A program made the translations under genes and the position numbers. A model generated the notes under the pieces. It had not been told where the DNA came from, did no database searches, and saw only the letters and a program-made list of their open reading frames with translations. A stretch of DNA of 64,000 bases from Spirochaetia bacterium (GTDB taxonomy: Bacteria > Spirochaetota > Spirochaetia > CADAEX01): contig JAFSOR010000028.1 in NCBI GenBank assembly GCA_017446885.1, forward strand, positions 62,001 through 126,000, written 5' to 3'. Positions 9,558 to 18,145 of this stretch are shown here, in pieces. Position 1 is the first letter of the stretch. Each line of letters starts with the position of its first letter.

Positions 9558-9959
9558 ATGACAGAAAAAACATTCCCTGCAGAGATAAATGAGCTTGCAC
9601 AGGTACTTGTGTTCCTCGAGGAAGAGCTTGATAAAGCAGGTACAGGTCCTAAGCTTATGGTTACCTTTGCGATTGCACTTGAGGAGCTTTTTGTCAATGT
9701 GGCTCACTATGGCTATCCTGATTCCAAGGGAAATGTCAAGATTGGCATAGACACATCAGGCGACAGCATTGTAGTTCAGCTTACCGACTCGGGCATTCCA
9801 TTTGACCCTACCGCCCTGCCTGATCCAGACATAACCGAATCGGCCGAGGAACGCAAGATAGGCGGTCTGGGCATCTATATGGTCAAAAAGAGCATGGACA
9901 GCATGAAATACGAATACCGCGACAGTCAGAATATCCTGACCATCTCCAAGAGGAAATAA
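9558..9959 (+). CDS. RsbW/SpoIIAB-like anti-sigma factor kinase (HATPase)
   Basis: A 133-residue GHKL-type ATPase of the serine/threonine anti-sigma regulatory family. The N-box is EELFVNVAHYG, the G1 box is LTDSGIPFDP, and the later glycine motif is IGGLGIYMVKKSMD. Proteins of this kind phosphorylate a STAS-domain antagonist and bind a sigma factor or another partner. I chose the ATG at 9558 because GGTGGAGG sits at ideal spacing; the ATG at 9528 has no ribosome binding site. It is the first gene of a four-gene operon that contains two STAS proteins, its likely targets. Confidence 0.85.
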   Translation: MTEKTFPAEINELAQVLVFLEEELDKAGTGPKLMVTFAIALEELFVNVAHYGYPDSKGNVKIGIDTSGDSIVVQLTDSGIPFDPTALPDPDITESAEERKIGGLGIYMVKKSMDSMKYEYRDSQNILTISKRK

Positions 9960-9965
9960 CACACC

Positions 9966-10523
9966 ATGGATATGCTGACCAAGGCAATTTTCTTTGCCAC
10001 CAAGGCTCATGAGGGACAGATGCGCAAGATGACCAACACACCCTACATCCTTCATCCTATCGAGGTGGCTTCTATAATTGCCACCATAACCGACGACCAG
10101 GATATTATGGCTGCCGGTGTGCTCCACGATGTCATAGAGGACTGCGGTGTGGATCCTGCGGTTATCAAGGAGCTTTTCGGCCCCCGCGTCTCGGCCCTGG
10201 TACAGAGCGATTCCGAGGACCGTCTTGACCCAAGGCCTGCCTCCGAGACCTGGATGGAGCGCAAGACCGACTCCCTCCTTATGCTCAAGCATACCAAGGA
10301 TATAGCGGTAAAGATAATGTGGATGGGGGATAAGCTTTCCAATATGCGCTCCTTATACCGTGCCAAAAGAAAAAGCGGCAAGGATATGTGGAAGGGGCTT
10401 AACCAGAAAGATCCTGCAAAGCAGGAGTGGTATTACAGGACAATTGCAGAGTGCCTGTCTGATCTTAAGGATACAGTTGCCTACCGGGAATATATGATAC
10501 TTATGGACGAAGTTTTCGGCTGA
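9966..10523 (+). CDS. HD-domain hydrolase, SpoT/MESH1-like
   Basis: A 185-residue single-domain HD phosphohydrolase like the hydrolase half of RelA/SpoT. The metal ligands are visible as an early His (HEGQ), His-Asp in LHDVIEDCG, and a late Asp in MWMGDKLSNM. No synthetase or TGS domain is present, so it would hydrolyse (p)ppGpp or a related nucleotide rather than make it. It lies 6 bases after the anti-sigma kinase gene and 10 bases before a STAS-kinase fusion. A role in linking nucleotide signals to the partner-switching module is inference. Confidence 0.8.
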   Translation: MDMLTKAIFFATKAHEGQMRKMTNTPYILHPIEVASIIATITDDQDIMAAGVLHDVIEDCGVDPAVIKELFGPRVSALVQSDSEDRLDPRPASETWMERKTDSLLMLKHTKDIAVKIMWMGDKLSNMRSLYRAKRKSGKDMWKGLNQKDPAKQEWYYRTIAECLSDLKDTVAYREYMILMDEVFG

Positions 10524-10533
10524 TGGAGGGGAT

Positions 10534-11715
10534 ATGAGTTTAATTACAACATGCGAAAAGGACAATATTTTTTATATACAGCTTCATAATCGCATTGATT
10601 CATCCAACGCCCCGGTGGTGGAAGAGGAAATCCTTGGTGCAATGAAAACTTGCACTGCCCCGACAGTGGTTTTGGATGCCGATGATCTGGAATATATCTC
10701 CAGCGCTGGACTACGCGTTATATTGCGGCTTCGCAAAGTCCGCTCCGAGCTTAAGATTATAAATGTATCTTCCGCTGTTTACGAGATTTTCGAGATGACA
10801 GGCTTTACCGAGATGATTCCAGTCTCCAAGGGCTACCGCAAGCTTTCTATAGAGGGGTGCGAAGTCATAGGGCAGGGGGCCAACGGCAAGGTCTACCGCC
10901 TGGATCAGGATACAATTGTCAAGGTTTACTACAAGGCCGATGCCCTGCCCGATATCCACCGGGAGCGGGAGCTTGCACGCAAGGCCTTTATACTGGGCAT
11001 TCCTACTGCAATTCCTTACGATGTGGCCAGAGTAGGGAATAGCTACGGTTCTGTGTTCGAGCTTTTGAACGCAAAGTCCTTCTCCCGGCTTATTGCCGAA
11101 AATCCGCAGGAGCTGGACAAGTATGTGGTGCTGTTTGTGGATCTTCTTAAAAAGATTCATTCAACTTTGGTTAATCCAGACGATATGCCGGACCAGAGGG
11201 CTGTAGTCATAGGCTGGGTAGAATTCCTTAAAGACTATCTGGACAGTGCTAAATGGGAAAAACTCCACAAACTGGTTACAGCTGTCCCTGTAAATCATCA
11301 CATGATTCATGGCGATTATCATACCAAGAACGTTATGGTGCAGAACGGCGAAGTTCTGCTTATAGATATGGATACCCTGGCACAGGGGGATCCTGTGTTC
11401 GAGTTCGCCTCAATCTTTAACGCATATGTGGGTTTCTACGACTTTGACCACGACAGATCTATGGATTTCCAGGGGTTGCCATACGAGACCACGGTTTCCA
11501 TATGGAAGAAGATGCTGCCACTCTACTTTGGCACTACCGATGAGGCCAAGCTTAAAGCGGTTGAGGACAAGGCAGCTGTCTTAGGTTATACCAGGCTTAT
11601 GCGGCGTCTTATCCGCAGGAACGGATTTGATACCGAAGAAGGCAGAAAAACTATTGAACATTATAAAAATCAGATAGAGACACGTCTTGATTTTATTGAT
11701 ACACTACAATTGTAA
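10534..11715 (+). CDS. STAS domain fused to a choline/aminoglycoside-type kinase
   Basis: A 393-residue two-domain protein. Residues 1-100 form a STAS anti-sigma-antagonist domain with the phosphosite motif ISSAGL (Ser57 aligns with Ser58 of SpoIIAA). Residues 105-393 form an APH-like kinase: nucleotide loop GQGANGKVY, Lys in VKVYY, catalytic loop HGDYHTKN and metal site LIDMDTLAQGD. The kinase part resembles the TIGR02172 family. The substrate is unknown; it could be a small molecule or a protein. It sits between the HD hydrolase and a second, free STAS protein. Ribosome binding site: GGAGGGGAT. Confidence 0.83.
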   Translation: MSLITTCEKDNIFYIQLHNRIDSSNAPVVEEEILGAMKTCTAPTVVLDADDLEYISSAGLRVILRLRKVRSELKIINVSSAVYEIFEMTGFTEMIPVSKGYRKLSIEGCEVIGQGANGKVYRLDQDTIVKVYYKADALPDIHRERELARKAFILGIPTAIPYDVARVGNSYGSVFELLNAKSFSRLIAENPQELDKYVVLFVDLLKKIHSTLVNPDDMPDQRAVVIGWVEFLKDYLDSAKWEKLHKLVTAVPVNHHMIHGDYHTKNVMVQNGEVLLIDMDTLAQGDPVFEFASIFNAYVGFYDFDHDRSMDFQGLPYETTVSIWKKMLPLYFGTTDEAKLKAVEDKAAVLGYTRLMRRLIRRNGFDTEEGRKTIEHYKNQIETRLDFIDTLQL

Positions 11716-11726
11716 GGGGATACAAA

Positions 11727-12023
11727 ATGGAAATTTCAAAGAAAAAAGAAGAAAGCAAGCTTACAGTAGGCCTTTCCGGCAGACTTGACACCCTGACAGC
11801 ACCTCAGCTTGAGGCTGTTATCCAGAACGATCTGGATGGAGTTACAGAACTTGTCTTTGACCTCAAGGACCTTGTCTATGTTTCTTCTGCTGGACTCAGA
11901 GTGTTCCTTATGGCACAGAAGACCATGAACAAGAAAGGCTCCATGGAGCTTTGCAATGTCTGCGACGACATCAAGGAAGTGTTTACAATCACCGGCTTTG
12001 CCGATATTTTCACTATAAAATAA
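11727..12023 (+). CDS. STAS-domain anti-sigma factor antagonist
   Basis: A 98-residue single STAS domain, typical of SpoIIAA/RsbV proteins. The phosphorylatable serine is Ser54 in the motif YVSSAGLRVF. Unphosphorylated, such proteins bind the anti-sigma kinase and free its target. It lies 11 bases after the STAS-kinase fusion with the ribosome binding site AAGGGGAT. It is presumably a direct substrate of the HATPase encoded at the head of this operon. No sigma factor gene and no PP2C phosphatase gene is nearby, so the output is unknown. Confidence 0.9.
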   Translation: MEISKKKEESKLTVGLSGRLDTLTAPQLEAVIQNDLDGVTELVFDLKDLVYVSSAGLRVFLMAQKTMNKKGSMELCNVCDDIKEVFTITGFADIFTIK

Positions 12024-12026
12024 ATA

Positions 12027-12113
12027 CGGAAGCGGAGGGATTCGAACCCTCGAGCCCACGAGGGGCTACCTGATTTCGAGTCAGGCCCGTTATGACCACT
12101 TCGATACGCTTCC
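12027..12113 (-). tRNA. tRNA-Ser (anticodon CGA)
   Basis: An 87-nt class II tRNA on the minus strand with acceptor stem GGAAGCG/CGCTTCC, discriminator G, anticodon loop CTCGAAA (anticodon CGA) and a long variable arm. CCA is not encoded. It begins only 7 bases after the guaA stop, so it may be co-transcribed with guaA. Confidence 0.95.
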
Positions 12114-12120
12114 TATAAAA

Positions 12121-13098
12121 TCATTCCCATTCGATGGTGGAGATTGGCTTTGGAGACAGGTCGTAAAGGACTCTGTTCACACCCTTCACCTCGGATAGGA
12201 TTCTTTCTGTAATACGGTGCAGCAGCGGATATGGAATCTCCTCTATGGTTGCAGCTGTTGCATCGGTGCTGTTGACAGCCCTTATAATCACAGGCCAGTC
12301 CCAGCTCCTCTTTCCATCTATAATACCAGTGGATTTTAAATCTGGCACTATAGTAAAGTATTGCCATACTTTTCCTGCAAGACCACCCTTTGCAAACTCC
12401 TCGCGTACAATTGCATCGGATTCCCGCACTGCCTCGAGCCTGTCACGGGTTATGGCACCTATGCAGCGCACTCCAAGGCCTGGCCCTGGGAACGGCTGGC
12501 GGTAAACCATGCCGTCTGGAAGACCAAGCGCCTTTCCTACGGCGCGTACCTCATCCTTATAGAGCATCTTTACAGGTTCCACCAGCTCAAAGTTAAGCTC
12601 TTTAGGCAGGCCGCCGACATTGTGGTGAGCCTTGACCCCTTTCTCGGACTCTGTTATGTCAGGGTAGATTGTTCCCTGAGCCAGGAACTTTATACCGTCC
12701 AGCTTCTTAGCCTCGTCGGCAAAGACATCGATAAACTCTTTGCCAATAATCTTGCGCTTCTGCTCTGGGTCGGAAACTCCGGCAAGCTTGGTAAGGAAAC
12801 GCTCTGTAGCATCTACATAAATCAGGTTTGCATCCATCTGGTTCTTGAAAACCTCGATAACCTGCTCGCTCTCGCCCTTGCGCAAAAGGCCATGGTTCAC
12901 ATGAACGCAATACAGCTGCTTGCCGATTGCCTTTATAAGCAGGGCTGCCACTACCGAGCTGTCAACTCCGCCCGACAGTGCCAGAAGGACTTTGCCGTTC
13001 CCAACCTGTGCCTGTATCTCTTTAACCGCTGTATCAATGTATTTCTCAGCTGTCCAGTCCTTTCCAAGACCACGCTGTTCTGTGGTTTCTCTTGCCAT
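12121..13098 (-). CDS. guaA: GMP synthase, ATP pyrophosphatase subunit (no glutaminase domain)
   Basis: Converts XMP to GMP with ATP and ammonia. At 325 residues it has only the synthetase half: the PP-loop SGGVDSS at residues 42-48 and the C-terminal dimerisation domain ending in STIEWE, with RQPFPGPGLGVR as a family signature. The usual N-terminal class I glutamine amidotransferase domain of about 200 residues is absent, and no GATase gene lies next to it. It therefore resembles the archaeal split GuaA-B subunit. It must use free ammonia or a GATase encoded elsewhere. The start at 13098 has a good site (AAGGGAGAA). tRNA-Ser follows directly downstream. Confidence 0.93.
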   Translation of the reverse strand: MARETTEQRGLGKDWTAEKYIDTAVKEIQAQVGNGKVLLALSGGVDSSVVAALLIKAIGKQLYCVHVNHGLLRKGESEQVIEVFKNQMDANLIYVDATERFLTKLAGVSDPEQKRKIIGKEFIDVFADEAKKLDGIKFLAQGTIYPDITESEKGVKAHHNVGGLPKELNFELVEPVKMLYKDEVRAVGKALGLPDGMVYRQPFPGPGLGVRCIGAITRDRLEAVRESDAIVREEFAKGGLAGKVWQYFTIVPDLKSTGIIDGKRSWDWPVIIRAVNSTDATAATIEEIPYPLLHRITERILSEVKGVNRVLYDLSPKPISTIEWE

Positions 13099-13195
13099 AA
13101 GTTCTCCCTTTTTTTATATTTTTGCATATTTTTCATTTTTTTTAAACTGGTTTTTATATAAAAGCTATGATATAATTTCAGAAAGGGGTAAAAGT

Positions 13196-13561
13196 ATGCA
13201 GGAATCTGGCGAGATGTATCTTGAGACAATTCTTGTCCTGAAAGAGAAGATGGATACTGTGCGGGCCATTGATGTTGCCGAGGAAATGGGCTATTCCAAG
13301 CCTTCTGTAAGCAGGGCTCTGTCTATCCTTAAAGAAGATAAATATATCACTGTGGACGAGAAAGGTGCTATATCGCTGACCTCAAAGGGAAGCCAGATTG
13401 CCAAGAAAATCTACGAGCGCCATGTGGTGCTTTCAGACCTGCTTATAACCTTGGGGGTCGACCGCAAGACTGCCCTGGAGGATGCATGCCGCATAGAGCA
13501 TGTGATAAGCGATAAATCCTTTGCTGCAATAAAAAAACGGATCAGCGCAAAAAAAGGCTGA
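13196..13561 (+). CDS. DtxR/MntR-family metal-dependent regulator, short form
   Basis: A 121-residue transcription factor. Residues 1-65 form a winged helix-turn-helix starting MQESGEMYLE, with the recognition region YSKPSVSRALSIL. Residues 65-121 match the metal-binding and dimerisation domain, with HVVLSDLLITLGV and CRIEHVIS. The SH3-like third domain is missing, as in MntR. It probably senses iron or manganese, but no target gene is in view. The start at 13196 is preceded by GAAAGGGG and by a TATAAT box at 13171-13176. It ends 7 bases before the convergent helicase gene. Confidence 0.85.
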   Translation: MQESGEMYLETILVLKEKMDTVRAIDVAEEMGYSKPSVSRALSILKEDKYITVDEKGAISLTSKGSQIAKKIYERHVVLSDLLITLGVDRKTALEDACRIEHVISDKSFAAIKKRISAKKG

Positions 13562-13568
13562 TACCTCT

Positions 13569-15533
13569 CTATTTCCACTTTGCCCTAAGCTTCTCAAACT
13601 GTTCCATAACTCTTTTTTCTGCCTCTTCGGGGCTCTCCTGTTTGCCCTCATCTCCCTTCTGGATAAGCTGGGCAGGAATCTCTTCTAAAAAGCGTGAAGG
13701 CAGGCAGATTACACTGTCCTGCAGATGGCGGCGCATTTTGCAGCTGGTTATGTAAAGCTTATCCATGGCACGGGTTACGGCTACATAGAAAAGCCTGCGC
13801 TCCTCCTCTATGTTGGCCGGGTCCTCTTCTATGGCCCGTTTGTGGGGTATTATTTCATCCTCGCATCCTGCCAGGAACACAATACGGAACTCAAGCCCCT
13901 TTGCAGCGTGAATAGTCATAAGGGCTACCTTGCCCCCTTCGCTGTCCTGGTCGTCGTCCCTGGTTATCAGGGTTATCTTGTTAAGGTAGGAGTAGATGCT
14001 TTCTTCCTCGTCGTTCTCCTTTTCCCACCTGTCCAGCAGGTTTATGAAAGTAAGGATGTTCTTGTATTTCCACTTGGCCTCTTTCTCGTTTTTCTGATAC
14101 TCCATGACCAGGTAATCCCAGTATCCAAGCTCCTCCACCAGTGCAGTAAGTGAAGCTGCCATATTTTCCCCGGACAGGAATCTTCCTTTGTAGGAATTTA
14201 TCAGGTTTACAAAGTCCTCATACTTTTCAAGCTTACCCATGGCGGCAAACACCGAGCACTTCTCTTTTTTCCCCAGCTCTGTTATCTGCTCCAGCGCCTT
14301 TTTCCCTATGCCCCGGCGCGGTGTATTTATTATGCGCAGCAGGCTTATGTCGTCGTCGGGGTTGGTTATTACCCTAAGGTATGCGATTATATCCTTTATC
14401 TCCTTGCGCTGGAAAAAACTCTGGCCTCCAGAGACAGCATAGGGGATTCCCTCCATAAGCAGGGCATCTTCGATAGATGCGGCCAGGCTGTTGGTGCGGA
14501 TAAGTATGCCGAAGTTTTCGTAGGAAAGGTCTTCCTGAACCCGCAGCAGAGTTATGGTTTCGGCAATGAACTGTGCCTCCTTTATCTCGTTGTCGGGGTA
14601 GCATAGTTCAATAGGATTGCCTTCGCCCGACTTGGACCAAAGGTTCTTTTTCTTGCGCTTGGTGTTGTGGGCTATTATGCTGTTTGCCGCATCCAGTATG
14701 GTTCCTGTGGACCTGTAGTTCTGCTCAAGCTTTATCTCTTTTACTTCTGGGAAATCTTTCTCAAACTGAACTATGTTCTCGTAGTTGGCTCCGCGCCATG
14801 AGTAGATGGACTGGTCGTCGTCGCCCACCACGCAGATATTGCGGCTTTCCTGTGCCAAAAGATATACGAGGTCGTACTGGATTTTAGAGGTGTCCTGAAA
14901 CTCGTCCACCATTATGTATCGGTAGCGTTTGCGGTACTTGTCCAGAACCTCGGGCTTTTCTTTGAAAAGCTTTATGGGCAGCACTATCAGATCGTCGAAA
15001 TCGACAGCATTATAGAGCTTAAGAAGCTCGTTATATTCATCATAAATAGGGCGGTACTGTCTGGTGTCGTCATCCCACTTTGATCTTCCGGTCTTGATAT
15101 CCGAAAAAAGGTTTGCCAGGTTGTATAAATTCAATTCGGCCGGGTCAATCTTAAGGGACCTTGCTGTCTCTTTTATAAGCGCCATCTTGTCGGTCTGGTC
15201 GTAAATGCTGAAGTTTTCTTTAAAGCCCAGATGACTTATGCTCTCGCGCAGCACCCTGACGCCAAAAGCGTGGAATGTGGATACAGTCAGCTTAGGCAGT
15301 TTACGCCCTACCAAATCCTTGACCCTGTCGGCCATTTCACGTGCTGCCTTGTTTGTGAATGTCAGGGCCAGGATTGCAGACTGGGGTATTCCCTTGTCCA
15401 GCATATTTGCTATGCGGTAGGTTATGGTTCTGGTCTTTCCGCTCCCGGCCCCTGCTATAACCAGGAAAGCCCCTTCGGTCTCCCGGGCGGTAAGGCACTG
15501 CTCGGGATTAAGCTTATGCTCTAAATCCACCAT
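13569..15533 (-). CDS. UvrD/Rep/PcrA-family 3'-5' DNA helicase
   Basis: A superfamily 1A helicase of 654 residues using the ATG at 15533. It has the Q-motif LNPEQ, Walker A AGAGSGKT (27-34), motif II DEFQDTS, motif III GDDDQSIYSWRGA, motif IV QNYRST, motif V TIHAAKGLEF and motif VI VAVTRA. Such enzymes unwind DNA in repair and replication restart. The usual C-terminal RNA-polymerase-binding (Tudor-like) extension of UvrD and PcrA is not evident, so a Rep-like role is also possible. An upstream in-frame ATG would extend it into the preceding gene. I chose 15533 because the family alignment starts there, although no clear ribosome binding site is seen. Confidence 0.92.
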   Translation of the reverse strand: MVDLEHKLNPEQCLTARETEGAFLVIAGAGSGKTRTITYRIANMLDKGIPQSAILALTFTNKAAREMADRVKDLVGRKLPKLTVSTFHAFGVRVLRESISHLGFKENFSIYDQTDKMALIKETARSLKIDPAELNLYNLANLFSDIKTGRSKWDDDTRQYRPIYDEYNELLKLYNAVDFDDLIVLPIKLFKEKPEVLDKYRKRYRYIMVDEFQDTSKIQYDLVYLLAQESRNICVVGDDDQSIYSWRGANYENIVQFEKDFPEVKEIKLEQNYRSTGTILDAANSIIAHNTKRKKKNLWSKSGEGNPIELCYPDNEIKEAQFIAETITLLRVQEDLSYENFGILIRTNSLAASIEDALLMEGIPYAVSGGQSFFQRKEIKDIIAYLRVITNPDDDISLLRIINTPRRGIGKKALEQITELGKKEKCSVFAAMGKLEKYEDFVNLINSYKGRFLSGENMAASLTALVEELGYWDYLVMEYQKNEKEAKWKYKNILTFINLLDRWEKENDEEESIYSYLNKITLITRDDDQDSEGGKVALMTIHAAKGLEFRIVFLAGCEDEIIPHKRAIEEDPANIEEERRLFYVAVTRAMDKLYITSCKMRRHLQDSVICLPSRFLEEIPAQLIQKGDEGKQESPEEAEKRVMEQFEKLRAKWK

Positions 15534-15537
15534 GATG

Positions 15538-16017
15538 TCACACTTGTTTTGTAAAGAATGCGAATGCCTCGATTCCGTAATATGCAATGACCGACACTAT
15601 TATGCCAGCAATAGCCACCCCTGCCAGTATGGCAGGAAATATCTGCCTTTTTTTCATGCCCAGCACCCAGGCTCCTAATGTCCCTGTTATTGCTCCTGTT
15701 ACAGGCAGCGGTACAGCGACAAAGACAGCAAGCCCCCATGTGCCGTATTTATCGATATTTGGCCCAACTTTTTTACGGGCTTTCTCTATAAATGAATCAA
15801 AAAATCTTCTATATAATTTAAAATTGCAGAATACCTTGTGGAAAGTATTAAGGAATATAAGCACCAGGACGCTGGCCATAAAGTTCATTACAACACAGAA
15901 AAAATAGGCCCAGATTACAGGCATTCCCTTGGCCAGTGCAAAAGGAATTGCTCCTCTGAGTTCGGAGATAGGTGCTATGGATAGAAGTCCTGTTATAAGA
16001 AGGTCAGAGAGTGTCAT
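15538..16017 (-). CDS. COG2426 small integral membrane protein
   Basis: A 159-residue membrane protein of the 'putative small multidrug export' family (PF06695). The signatures are SELRGAIPFALA near the N-terminus and VPLPVTGAITGTLGAWVLGM in the second half. There are about four hydrophobic segments with a basic loop between them. The transport function suggested by the family name is unproven. Its stop lies 4 bases before the helicase start, and the HAD gene stop is 4 bases upstream of its own start, so the three minus-strand genes probably form an operon. Confidence 0.85.
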   Translation of the reverse strand: MTLSDLLITGLLSIAPISELRGAIPFALAKGMPVIWAYFFCVVMNFMASVLVLIFLNTFHKVFCNFKLYRRFFDSFIEKARKKVGPNIDKYGTWGLAVFVAVPLPVTGAITGTLGAWVLGMKKRQIFPAILAGVAIAGIIVSVIAYYGIEAFAFFTKQV

Positions 16018-16021
16018 GCTT

Positions 16022-16828
16022 TCAGCTGTTCCTCTTTTTTAATATAAGCTGCACTGCTTCGTAGAAGCCTTCGCCCGACTCCTTTTCGGTTATATAGCGC
16101 GGTTTGTATGTTATCTGATCAAGGAAGTTCTTTATGTTGGCCACTGCTATGGAGTGGTGCAATGCCTTGAACATAGGCTCGTCGTTGGGGCTGTCGCCTG
16201 CAAAAATAATCTCTTCCTGCAGGTCTTCCAATGTCTTTCCTGTAAAGTCGTTTATGAATGTGTTGAAACAGGAGACTTTGTTGTAGTCGCCGTACCAGCA
16301 GTTTACATGTATGCTTGAAACTTTGGCTGTGGTCCCTTCCTCTGCCGCTATCTGGCATATCCTGTCAATCTTTTCCTGTGGCAGCCGGTCCACATCCTCG
16401 CAGAAATCTATGGCCAGGTCTGCAGTACGGAACTCCTGGTCCGACGCTATGCCGCAGCCAGGCACCTCCTTAAGGACACGTTCCCTCAGATGCTGGAGCC
16501 GTCTTCTGGATTCGGCCCGCTTTTCGTCCGAGTCCACATAGCGGCGTATGAACTTCCGGTTTGCCTCGTCATAAGAATAATAGAAGGCTCCGTTCTCGCC
16601 CACAACGCCGGCCACCGGCCACTGGCGGGCTATCATGTCGCACCATCCGGCAGGGCGCCCTGTGACAGGCACAAACTTTATGCCGTTATTCTTCAGTTCC
16701 CACATGGCGTCGAATGTTGTGGCAGGAATCTTGCCATGGGTTGTTATAGTATCATCAATATCTGCAAAGAAAATAGAAAGACGTTTGCAGAAATCAGTCT
16801 CAATATTTGCAATTTTTGTCGGTTCCAT
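16022..16828 (-). CDS. HAD-superfamily (type IIB) phosphatase
   Basis: A 268-residue hydrolase. Motif I is FFADIDDTIT (nucleophile Asp and acid/base Asp both present), motif II is VPVTGR and motif IV is FAGDSPNDEPMF. The C2B-type cap lies between motifs II and III. This places it with sugar-phosphate phosphatases such as mannosyl-3-phosphoglycerate or sucrose phosphatases and Cof-type enzymes. The substrate cannot be assigned. It is the first gene of a tightly spaced minus-strand set with the COG2426 and UvrD-like genes. A bidirectional hairpin separates it from the aminotransferase upstream. Confidence 0.85.
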   Translation of the reverse strand: MEPTKIANIETDFCKRLSIFFADIDDTITTHGKIPATTFDAMWELKNNGIKFVPVTGRPAGWCDMIARQWPVAGVVGENGAFYYSYDEANRKFIRRYVDSDEKRAESRRRLQHLRERVLKEVPGCGIASDQEFRTADLAIDFCEDVDRLPQEKIDRICQIAAEEGTTAKVSSIHVNCWYGDYNKVSCFNTFINDFTGKTLEDLQEEIIFAGDSPNDEPMFKALHHSIAVANIKNFLDQITYKPRYITEKESGEGFYEAVQLILKKRNS

Positions 16829-16854
16829 ATAATCTCCAGATATTTTTATAGCAT

Positions 16855-16885
16855 AAAAAAGGCAGACTTGTTAAGCCTGCCTTTT
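16855..16885 (-). terminator. terminator of the aminotransferase gene
   Basis: The inverted repeat GGCAG-A-CTT/AAG-C-CTGCC is flanked by A6 on one side and T4 on the other. On the minus strand it ends in TTTTTT, so it serves the aminotransferase and keeps its presumed strong transcription out of the HAD operon. Confidence 0.8.
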
Positions 16886-16911
16886 ATCGTTGACGGTAAG
16901 TCGTTAAAAAC

Positions 16912-18090
16912 TTATTTTCCGCACTTGCATCCAGGAGCCTTTACGATTGGAACCTTGCATCCGCAAGCCTTGAGTGCAGCCTTGAGCTCTTTCATAGCAG
17001 CCTTGACGTCTGCTGGTGTGTTAGCTCCCAGGTTGCAGAGTCTGAATGTAGGCAGGTTTCCGATCTTTCCAGGATAGATTGTGATTCCCTCTTTGAACAG
17101 GTAGTCATGAACCTTCTTGAAGTCGAACTTCTTGTCTTCTGGGTACTTGATTGCAATTACGAGACCTGTTGTGATCTTTGGATCCAGGAGTTCCTCGAGG
17201 CCCATCTTTGCAGCTTCTTCTCTGATGATCTTGGTGATGTCCATGAATCTCTTGTACTTAGCCTTCTCGCCCTCTGCGAAGTGCTCCTTGAGAGCCTGCT
17301 GCATTGAGTAGATGATCTGTACAGGAGGTGTGAAGTTCATCTCGCCGTGCTCCTTGAAGTAGCTGTACTGTCTCCAAAGGTTGCAGTAATAGCTTCTTGG
17401 CTTGTAGTCCTTTGTCTTCTCGATCTCAGAAACTTTTCCGATGAGGAATGAGCATCCTGTGAATGCGTTGATACCCTTCTGGCTGGATGCCATACAGAAG
17501 TCGATGTTGTCCTTGTATACGTCGATTGGGATGATTCCCAGTGTGGATGTGGTGTCGGAGATGAAGATCTTTCCGTACTTGTGAGCAATGGCACCAACCT
17601 CTCTGATTGGGTTGCAGAGACCTGTTCCTGTCTCCTGGTGAGCCATGTAAACAGCTGCTACGTCGTCTTTGTTTGCAGCAAGAGTCTTCTCTACTACATC
17701 AAGGTCCGGGAGTGTCAGGATGTCGAATGCGCAGTTTACAACAGGAATTCTGTAGTACTCAGCTGCCTGCATTGCTCTGTCGTTGTAGAAACCGTTGTTG
17801 ACAATCATGATCTTCTTTCCGTCAGGAATAAGAGATCCAACAGCAACGTCGATACAAATGGAGCCGGAACCAGCGAAGAGTGTTGCAACATATTCGCCTT
17901 TCTTTCCGTGTACGATCTTTACAAGGTCATCAGCAACTTTTCTTGTGATAGCTGCGAATGAGCCTTCTCTGTGGCAGATATCTTCCTGAAGCAGGGAAGC
18001 CTTAACTGTCTTTGTTGTTGTTGAAGGACCTGGGTTCAGAAGAATAGTCTTCTTGATTGTCTTTGAAATTTTCTGTTCCTTTAATTTCAT
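16912..18090 (-). CDS. class V aminotransferase, 2-aminoethylphosphonate-transaminase-like
   Basis: A PLP enzyme of 392 residues, similar to the PhnW/alanine-glyoxylate class. LLNPGPSTTTKTV opens the fold, the PLP Asp is in FISDTTS (Asp179), and the Schiff-base lysine is Lys205 in SSQKGI. Such enzymes move an amino group from a small amine (aminoethylphosphonate, or alanine and similar) to an oxo acid; the donor here is not known. The C-terminus ends in an unusual basic, cysteine-rich tail (ACGCK...GCKCGK). Codon use is strongly biased (AGA, CCA, ACA), unlike the flanking genes, suggesting high expression. It is divergent from the TRAP transporter. The start at 18090 has AAAGGAG 8 bases upstream; an ATG at 18117 is less likely. 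Confidence 0.82.
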   Translation of the reverse strand: MKLKEQKISKTIKKTILLNPGPSTTTKTVKASLLQEDICHREGSFAAITRKVADDLVKIVHGKKGEYVATLFAGSGSICIDVAVGSLIPDGKKIMIVNNGFYNDRAMQAAEYYRIPVVNCAFDILTLPDLDVVEKTLAANKDDVAAVYMAHQETGTGLCNPIREVGAIAHKYGKIFISDTTSTLGIIPIDVYKDNIDFCMASSQKGINAFTGCSFLIGKVSEIEKTKDYKPRSYYCNLWRQYSYFKEHGEMNFTPPVQIIYSMQQALKEHFAEGEKAKYKRFMDITKIIREEAAKMGLEELLDPKITTGLVIAIKYPEDKKFDFKKVHDYLFKEGITIYPGKIGNLPTFRLCNLGANTPADVKAAMKELKAALKACGCKVPIVKAPGCKCGK

Positions 18091-18145
18091 AATATTTCTC
18101 CTTTTATGAGTTTTCAAAATCCTAATATGGATAACTTTAGTATAT

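Noticed and set aside
12361-13161. Long plus-strand open frame (266 codons) opposite guaA
   Set aside because: It mirrors the guaA coding strand, has no ribosome binding site, and reads as cysteine-rich low-quality protein; guaA on the minus strand has clear family motifs.
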